The translations under genes were made by a program, and so were the position numbers. 64,000 nt of DNA from Geomonas oryzisoli (GTDB lineage Bacteria > Desulfobacterota > Desulfuromonadia > Geobacterales > Geobacteraceae), in the NCBI RefSeq assembly GCF_018986915.1, contig NZ_CP076723.1:3257501-3321500 (forward strand), written 5' to 3'. Positions 58,116 to 64,000 of the stretch are shown piece after piece. Each line of letters starts with the position of its first letter. Positions within the stretch are counted from its first letter, which is position 1. The notes beneath the pieces are model-generated. The model searched no databases. It was not told the origin of the DNA and worked only from the letters and a program-made list of their open reading frames with translations.

Positions 58116-61100
58116 TCAGGGTGTGATGATCTTCGTCGCGTACCCCAATTGTCCTCCACCGGAATTGTAACAGTACACCTTGATCTGTTTCGCGGTGCCG
58201 GTCGAGTAGTGGTGCACCACAGAAACGGAGGGGGTGTTGGTGGTGACCGTGCTGATCAAGCCGTCGCCCCAGTAGATCTTCATGTATGCCGTGCCTGCCG
58301 GGAAGCTCGTGAAGGTCGCCGTGTCGCTGACCGGCTCCCAACTGATGGAGATGGGGGGCACGATGGCGGTGACGCTGGTGGACGTGGTACGGGTGATCCC
58401 CTCCTCGTCGGTCACGGTGAGGGTGATGGTCTTCGCGCCGGTGGAGCCGAAGACGATGGAGGCGTTCTGGGAGTTGCCGCCGGTGATCACCGCGCCGGAG
58501 TCCGAGCTGCCCCAGGCGTAGCTCACCTGCCCCACCAGCGTCTCGCCGGCGTCGTATTTGCCGTTTTTGTTGGCATCCAGGAACTGGGCCGGCGGGCAGG
58601 ACAGGGCAACCGGCAGGCCTATCACCACCTGAGTGCCGAACTGGGTGCTGTCGGCATCGGCGATCGCGTTGATGGCCGGAACGGGAGGGAGGCCGAGCCC
58701 GTAGGCGGCCGGATCGATGGCGTTCAACGCCGCGACCCTGGACGCGTCATACCCGAGGAACTCCGAGCGGCTGATGTCCCGGGTGCTTTTGGCCACGGTG
58801 TCGGCGAAGCTGATGCTGCGCCTGATGCCGTCTCGGTCCCAGGAAACGGCCTTGGCCGCGACCTGCCCGTTGCTGTTCCATCTGACGGTGACGGGGATGG
58901 TCGAGCTGTCCGGGGCTTTTGCCTTGCCGATCATGTTGATGCTGCCGTTGTAGACGCCGCCGGTGCCGCCGTGGCAGTCGGAGCAGCCGTAGATGGTGAC
59001 CCCGTTGCTGCCGGTAGCGGTCTTGCCCAGGGCGAACTGACCGGTGGAAAGGACGTTATGCGTGATCAGGTACGGCTCCGATTCCAGCACGAGCTGCGGT
59101 ACCAGACCGGGATCTTTGGTGGTCACCTGTGAGCGGTAGGCCTCGATCTCGGCGGGACGGGTGAACATCACGGCGCCGTCGGCGTTTTTGACGGACTGGG
59201 AGTCGAAGCCGGTGTTGCCGGTGAGCCCGGTGGGAATCCTGTTGTTCTCCTGGTTCACACCGAACCGGAAGTTCTCCTTTACCGCTCTTTGGAAAAACGG
59301 GTCCGCCGCCACGATCTTTCCGTTGTTGCTCATCCCCGTGGTGAACCCGTCGCCGTTGGCGTCCTTGGACCCCACGTTGTTCCAGTAGATGCCGGTGACG
59401 TAGTTGAAGGGATAGATGAGGCGCCGCCAAAGGGGGTTGGGCGTCCCGTCGGCGCGCAGCTTGGGGACGGTCTCCTTCCAGCTGTAGGCCAAATCGACCC
59501 GCTCGGGCCCTGAGCTTTGGTCCAGTGCGTTGCCGACGAAGTTGAAGAACTGGGCGCCGGTGCTGTAGTCGATGGAACGCGCGGCGGCGTAGCGCTTCTG
59601 GATATGGCAGCTGGTGCAGGAGATGATGTCGAGGTGGCTGCCGGTGAACTGCACCTCCGCGCCCTTGTCGTCCAGGCGCTTGGCCCCCGGCACGATCTTG
59701 GCCATCAGCCCCGCCTTGCTGTGGGAGTTGTCCGGGACCGGGGCGTAGAACCAGTCGGTATCGGTCACGCCGTCGCCGTTCACGTCGCCTTTGAGGACGT
59801 GGCAGTCATAGCAGAACTTGACCGTGCCGCCGAACTCGTCAGCGCCTTCGCCCATGGGGTCGTACCCCTTGCCGGGGCTGTGCATGTAGTTCGCGTCGTT
59901 CGATTTCCACGCCTGGAACTTCCCGGTCTGGGAATGGCAGCCGGAGCACTGCAGCCCCTTGTGCAACTCGTCGGAGTTCCAGATGTCGCCCCGCTTCACC
60001 ATGTCGCTCAGGTAGCGGGCCGGCTTCACGTTGCCGGGGTTGGCCGGGTCGTCGGAGGGGACGGCATCGTAGGCGTAGAACTGCTTCTTCCAATCCACAC
60101 CGGCCTGGTTTTTCACCGCGGTGGGCATGTGGCAGTGCACGCAGTTGCCCGCCTGCGGGAAGCGGGTGATGCGGTCGGTGAAGGAAAAGTCGAGGTAAAG
60201 GTTGCCGTCGCTTGCCACCATCACCTGGCTTGCATCGTAATCCATGCTGAAACCGTCGCCGGCCGCGGCATCGAGCACCGCAAGCCCGGAACCGACGGTC
60301 CCTGCGTTATAGAGGCGCTGGTAGCGGGTGATCTCCTCGTTGCGGGCCAGGTGGTCGTACCCCTGGAGGTGGCACATAAGGCAATCGAGCTGCAAGGTCC
60401 CGTTGCTCCCCCACTGCGCCCAGTCGACCTGCTGCACCGTGTCGTTGGCGACGAAGAAATCCCACGGGTTCAAAGGAACGCGCCGGGGGTAGTAAGGGCT
60501 TGAAAGCGGCAGAGGGAAGATGAAGTCGTTGGCGATGGATTGGTTGCGGAATTCGTTGTCGAGGTTGCTGTGCACGCCGCCGGCACCCAAATCCTTGCCG
60601 AAATAACTGCTGACGCGCCAGGAGAAGGTGAAGCCGTAGGGGTTGGTAATCCCCGGACCGCCGCCCACGTGGCAGACACCGCATTCCGTGGTGAATTCGA
60701 AGGCTCCGAGGTCCAGTTTCTTCACCAGGTCGGCTTCGGTGGCGTAGGTGGTGTTCATGTTGCCCAGCTGCCGGTTGTAGACGGGGGACCACCTGCCGAA
60801 TTTGCCCGGGCCGGAGACCCAGGGTTTCTCCTTGTCGTAGCCGTAGCCGTACTCGGGAAGGACGATCTTGTTGTAGGACATAGTGGCATGGCGATTCTTG
60901 TTCTCGTTCGCCACGATGTCGAAGTGACAAAGGTTGCAGCTGGCGCGAATCCCGAAGGGGGCCAACCCCTTGTACCGACCGTCGACGGCCGGCCCGTATG
61001 GCCTGATCGGCGACATGCTGAAGTAGTCCAGAAGCGGGATCCCGGCCATGGCGGGGTTGAACTGAATGCCGCGGTACCCGGTCTCGCCGGGTTTAGGGTG

Positions 61101-61178
61101 TGCAGCTTGTGCATCCGGTGACACCATCAGAAGTGATGCTGCCAGTATAGCGAGTGCGACGGACAACGTTTTTCTCAT
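58116..61178 (-). CDS. Octahaem c-type cytochrome with C-terminal PKD module
   Basis: 1020 aa, signal peptide MRKTLSVALAILAASLLMVSPDAQA, CAGGAGGC before ATG. Eight CxxCH sites in order: CNLCH, CGVCH, CLMCH, CVHCH, CSGCH, CYDCH, CTSCH, CSDCH. EF-hand-like calcium turns (DVNGDGVTDTDW; KDANGDGFTTG; DANKNGKYDAGE). The C-terminal ~230 residues are Ig/PKD-like (VSYAWGSSDSGAVITGGNSQNASIVF ... TITLTVTDEEG) ending in a short repeat shared with both neighbours. Likely periplasmic or surface electron carrier for extracellular electron transfer. No UGA interruption: Ser occupies the aligned position. Confidence 0.93.
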   Translation of the reverse strand: MRKTLSVALAILAASLLMVSPDAQAAHPKPGETGYRGIQFNPAMAGIPLLDYFSMSPIRPYGPAVDGRYKGLAPFGIRASCNLCHFDIVANENKNRHATMSYNKIVLPEYGYGYDKEKPWVSGPGKFGRWSPVYNRQLGNMNTTYATEADLVKKLDLGAFEFTTECGVCHVGGGPGITNPYGFTFSWRVSSYFGKDLGAGGVHSNLDNEFRNQSIANDFIFPLPLSSPYYPRRVPLNPWDFFVANDTVQQVDWAQWGSNGTLQLDCLMCHLQGYDHLARNEEITRYQRLYNAGTVGSGLAVLDAAAGDGFSMDYDASQVMVASDGNLYLDFSFTDRITRFPQAGNCVHCHMPTAVKNQAGVDWKKQFYAYDAVPSDDPANPGNVKPARYLSDMVKRGDIWNSDELHKGLQCSGCHSQTGKFQAWKSNDANYMHSPGKGYDPMGEGADEFGGTVKFCYDCHVLKGDVNGDGVTDTDWFYAPVPDNSHSKAGLMAKIVPGAKRLDDKGAEVQFTGSHLDIISCTSCHIQKRYAAARSIDYSTGAQFFNFVGNALDQSSGPERVDLAYSWKETVPKLRADGTPNPLWRRLIYPFNYVTGIYWNNVGSKDANGDGFTTGMSNNGKIVAADPFFQRAVKENFRFGVNQENNRIPTGLTGNTGFDSQSVKNADGAVMFTRPAEIEAYRSQVTTKDPGLVPQLVLESEPYLITHNVLSTGQFALGKTATGSNGVTIYGCSDCHGGTGGVYNGSINMIGKAKAPDSSTIPVTVRWNSNGQVAAKAVSWDRDGIRRSISFADTVAKSTRDISRSEFLGYDASRVAALNAIDPAAYGLGLPPVPAINAIADADSTQFGTQVVIGLPVALSCPPAQFLDANKNGKYDAGETLVGQVSYAWGSSDSGAVITGGNSQNASIVFGSTGAKTITLTVTDEEGITRTTSTSVTAIVPPISISWEPVSDTATFTSFPAGTAYMKIYWGDGLISTVTTNTPSVSVVHHYSTGTAKQIKVYCYNSGGGQLGYATKIITP

Positions 61179-61275
61179 ACGGCCTCCTGAATCGTGGTGG
61201 GTGCTGCCGAAATGGGACTACGTGTTGCCTTTTGCAGCTGCAACCCCCCTGAGCCGGGGAGGCCTCGATAACATT

Positions 61276-61306
61276 GGAAAAAGCCCGGAGGGGTTGCCTC
61301 CGGGCT
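61276..61306 (-). terminator. Terminator after third cytochrome gene
   Basis: AGCCCGGAGG-CAACC-CCTCCGGGCT followed by TTTTTCC on the minus strand. Confidence 0.88.
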
Positions 61307-61339
61307 GAATTACATCTTCATTGCAGCTACCCTAACGGA

Positions 61340-64000
61340 CTAGGGATAGACGACCGCCTGCATGTAGCCAAGCTGGACGCCGGTGTTGCTGTAGCAGTAG
61401 ATCTTGATGGTTTTCGCGGTCTTGGTCGCGTAGGTGTGGTTGACCGTGATCGTGGTGGTGGTGATGCCGCTCTTCGTAGTCACGCCGCCGTCGCCCCAGT
61501 AGATCTTGGCGGAAGCGGTGCCGGTGGGCAGGCTTTCGAAGGTAGCGGTGCTGCCGGCATAGGTGATGCTGATGGTCGGCTCGATCACGTTGACGGTGGT
61601 GCTTACGGTACGCACCTTGCCCTCTTCATCGGACACCGTCAGGTAGATGGTCTTGCTGCCGGTGGTGGCGAAGTTGAGGGTGGCGTTCCTGCCGGTGAGG
61701 ACCGTGTTGTTCTCGGAGGTGGTCCACTGGTAGGTAACGGTGCCGACGTCGCCGGTGTTGGTGCTGTTGGGCTGGGCAAGGGGTGCGCTGACTGCGTGGT
61801 CCTTCGCCTTGACCCACTGCACGCCGAACTGGCTGGCGTTGTCGTCGACGAGCGGGTTGATGGCCGCCACCGGGTCGACCCCGATGCCGTAGGCGGCGAG
61901 GTCGGTGGCCACGCCGGTTTCGAGGTAGGTTGCGAACTCGAGGCCGGTCATAGCGGTCGGGGTGCCGACCAAGTGCCCTTTCGCGTCGAGCTCGCCGGCC
62001 TTGTAGTACATCGCACCGTCTTCCTCGGGATAGAGGATGTCGGCACGCTCGATGGTGGAGGCGTAGCTGTAGTCGACTCCGCCTACGTTGACGTCATGGA
62101 CGAAGTTGATTTCACGCGGCTGGCCGAGTTTGTTGTAGCCCTCGAAGTAACCGGTGAGGTCGCCCTTGTAGGCCTTGATGCGGACCGGCTCAAGCGGACG
62201 CATCATCATGTTGCCGTCGTCACCCTCGATGCTCCACCCCTGGGCGGTGTGACGCATCGGCTCGCCGGTAGCCGCGTCGACTACCAGGTTGTCGTAGGGG
62301 TCAAGGATCGGGGAGTTGCTCGGGTCGTAGCTCTGGGTGGACGGAAGCGCCGGACCGATCATGTCGAAGCTCCCTTTGAAGAAGCCTTTGCCGCTGGCAT
62401 GGCAATCGGCACAGCCGGTTTTACCCTTGGCGTAGATGGCGGTCGGTTTCACGCCGTGGGTCACCATGAACGGCGCGCCGATCAGGGTGAGGGTGGTGCC
62501 ATCCCAGGATTTGCCGTCGGTGGCGTTCTTGATGGCGCTGCGGTAGTTCTTGTAGCCGCGGATCTGGTCCGGCTCGGTGAAGACCACCGCACCACTCCAG
62601 ACGGACGCGTACTTCCAGTTGTCGTTGGCGAACCTGCCGGTCTGCGGGTTGTACAGGCTCTGGTATGCGCCGGCGGTCGGGTCGGTCATGTTGGCCGGGG
62701 TGCCGAAGCCACCGAAGCCGGTGGAGATTACGGAAAGCGGTCCCGGCATGAAGTTGAAGCCGGACTTCAGGTCGCGCATGATCCACGGGTCGAAGATCGG
62801 CTTCTCGAACCCGGAGGTGTTGTTCGCGTCGGGAACGTCACCGGTGAAGATGTCGCGGTAGCCCCTAAGCGACGGTTTGGTGATGTCGTTGCCCTGGGCA
62901 TCGAGGTGGTGGTTACCCGCCAGGTCGGCATCGCCGATCAGCAGGCCGCCCGGCACGCCGTCGCCGTTGGCATCGACCGAACCGCTCTCGTTGTTCCAAA
63001 GCACTGCGGTGATCGGGTTGGTCAGGTACAGCTTGCGACGGAACTGCATGTCGGTTTTCGGGGCGTTATCCATGCTAAGCGGCAGTTCCATGTTGCCGTA
63101 AGGCTGCCACATGACAACCGGTTTCCACGGCTTGAGCTCGCCGCCCATCTTGGTTACGTCTGCGCCCATGCCGGTCGGGTCCTCGAACAGACCGAGCATC
63201 CCCCTCTCGGGGTCGGTGCCGACGATGGCCGGGAAGCGCATGCCGGAGCTGGCATCGAGCGAACGAACGGCCATGCTGACCTTGTTCACGTGGCAGACGG
63301 TGCAGTCCATGACGTCGAGGTGGTTACCCCGGCCAAGGACGGTACCACCGGCAACCTTGCCGTCTTCCTGGGTGGTGAAGTTGGACAGCCTGGGCACCCC
63401 TTTGCCGCCGTACTGGCCGTGGAGCCCCATCTGGTTGACAACCTGGGTGAGGTTGGCCATGAGGCCTGCCTTGGTGTGGGCGGTGGTCGGGTCGGGCGCG
63501 CCGAAGGTGTCGATGGCGTTGCCCTGGTAGTCGGTGCCGGTCACATGGCAGAACTCGCAGCGCTTGATGGTGTTGCGGGTGTCATGCTTTTTGATGGTGG
63601 CAGCGAGATCGCCACCCTCGACGACCGGAGCGCGCTCCTTGAACGCCGGCAGGCCGTCCTGGATGGTGGAGGCCGCATCGAAGCCGCGGGCCGGGTCGCA
63701 CTGGTTCTTGTCGGTGGAGTTGCCGGTGAAGTGGCAACCGGCGCAGCCGAAGGAGCCGTGAACATCCTGGCCGGTCTGCCATGCGTCGCCGCGCTTGAAC
63801 CACTCGGCGCGGGGGAACGGCATGGTGGAGCGCTTCAGGATGTTCTGGTCGACGGGCTTGCCGTCCATGGTCGAGTAGTACAGCGGGCCGGTCATGGCCA
63901 TGTTGCCGCCGCCGATCTCACCCTTGGTCGGATCCAGGGCGTTGAACGGAGAGGGGCCCATCGCCTGCGGGTAGGTGAGGCCGGCCATCATCATGGTGCC
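61340..64000 (-). CDS. Multihaem c-type cytochrome with PKD module, 5' end outside window
   Basis: 887 codons visible; the frame is still open at the right edge, so the N-terminus and first haem sites are missing. Visible haem sites: CAGCH, CEFCH, CTVCH, CADCH. Calcium-type turn VDANGDGVPGG. The C-terminal ~230 residues are nearly identical to those of the 51989-55462 gene (FGVQWVK-DxAVSA, VTYQWTTS, TGTASAKIYWGDGGVTT, YCYSNTGVQLGYMQ), showing recent duplication or gene conversion of this module. Confidence 0.92.
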   Translation of the reverse strand, partial: GTMMMAGLTYPQAMGPSPFNALDPTKGEIGGGNMAMTGPLYYSTMDGKPVDQNILKRSTMPFPRAEWFKRGDAWQTGQDVHGSFGCAGCHFTGNSTDKNQCDPARGFDAASTIQDGLPAFKERAPVVEGGDLAATIKKHDTRNTIKRCEFCHVTGTDYQGNAIDTFGAPDPTTAHTKAGLMANLTQVVNQMGLHGQYGGKGVPRLSNFTTQEDGKVAGGTVLGRGNHLDVMDCTVCHVNKVSMAVRSLDASSGMRFPAIVGTDPERGMLGLFEDPTGMGADVTKMGGELKPWKPVVMWQPYGNMELPLSMDNAPKTDMQFRRKLYLTNPITAVLWNNESGSVDANGDGVPGGLLIGDADLAGNHHLDAQGNDITKPSLRGYRDIFTGDVPDANNTSGFEKPIFDPWIMRDLKSGFNFMPGPLSVISTGFGGFGTPANMTDPTAGAYQSLYNPQTGRFANDNWKYASVWSGAVVFTEPDQIRGYKNYRSAIKNATDGKSWDGTTLTLIGAPFMVTHGVKPTAIYAKGKTGCADCHASGKGFFKGSFDMIGPALPSTQSYDPSNSPILDPYDNLVVDAATGEPMRHTAQGWSIEGDDGNMMMRPLEPVRIKAYKGDLTGYFEGYNKLGQPREINFVHDVNVGGVDYSYASTIERADILYPEEDGAMYYKAGELDAKGHLVGTPTAMTGLEFATYLETGVATDLAAYGIGVDPVAAINPLVDDNASQFGVQWVKAKDHAVSAPLAQPNSTNTGDVGTVTYQWTTSENNTVLTGRNATLNFATTGSKTIYLTVSDEEGKVRTVSTTVNVIEPTISITYAGSTATFESLPTGTASAKIYWGDGGVTTKSGITTTTITVNHTYATKTAKTIKIYCYSNTGVQLGYMQAVVYP

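Overview
The window reads as a chromosomal segment of a Geobacteraceae-type deltaproteobacterium (Desulfuromonadota; Geobacter/Geomonas/Citrifermentans-like). The evidence is high GC, giant multihaem c-type cytochromes, class II ribonucleotide reductase, GEMM-family cyclic-dinucleotide riboswitches, and an hgcAB mercury-methylation locus. No species assignment is possible from sequence alone.

Layout. 1-4.2 kb: a GEMM riboswitch with a terminator ahead of an MshEN-REC protein, alkylation repair genes (ogt and an Ada/AlkA fusion), and a four-tRNA operon (Pro-Arg-His-Leu). 4.3-12.8 kb: rdgB-rph, a GAF-GGDEF diguanylate cyclase coupled to a beta-helix protein, nrdJ, and a patatin lipoprotein. 12.9-23.9 kb: mixed genes (methyltransferase, a large TPR/propeller protein, crotonase, cupin, CapA, DUF3160). 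24.0-26.9 kb: five small, AT-rich, same-strand genes, mostly secreted unknowns, each preceded by an attC-like RYYYAAC/GTTRRRY core; this looks like an integron-type gene-cassette cluster with no integrase in view. 27.3-32.6 kb: a GDSL esterase, then a lipoprotein operon (two LPP20-like, one CsgG-like, one 45-aa lipoprotein) under a second GEMM riboswitch plus terminator. 33.0-33.5 kb: a 41-bp tandem array carrying an ATGCATTC core every 20-21 bp. 33.6-48.8 kb: fibronectin-like protein, oxidoreductase, AEC and EamA transporters, outer-membrane barrel, GT61 glycosyltransferase, two chemoreceptors, a secreted adenosine deaminase, and a ferritin-like protein.

49-52 kb is the strongest accessory locus: arsR-hgcA-hgcB, followed by small Cys-rich and ferredoxin genes. 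The hgcA frame contains one in-frame UGA directly after a Cys codon. It has a hairpin 11 nt downstream and no ATG/GTG/TTG between the UGA and the conserved core, which suggests a Cys-Sec selenoprotein form of HgcA. 52-64 kb holds three paralogous multihaem cytochromes with a C-terminal PKD-like module, interrupted by a NarX/NarL-type two-component pair. The first of these genes also carries an in-frame UGA, at a position that is Ser in its neighbour paralogue, followed 10 nt later by a hairpin with an AGUU loop that fits a bacterial SECIS. Two independent UGA+hairpin genes within 4 kb are the most notable observation here.

The genes suggest a bacterium using cyclic-dinucleotide signalling (diguanylate cyclase, two riboswitches, an MshEN effector) to control surface lipoproteins, and extracellular electron transfer through large cytochromes. 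At least three copies of a ~100-bp terminal-inverted-repeat element and several long intergenic palindromes are scattered through the window.
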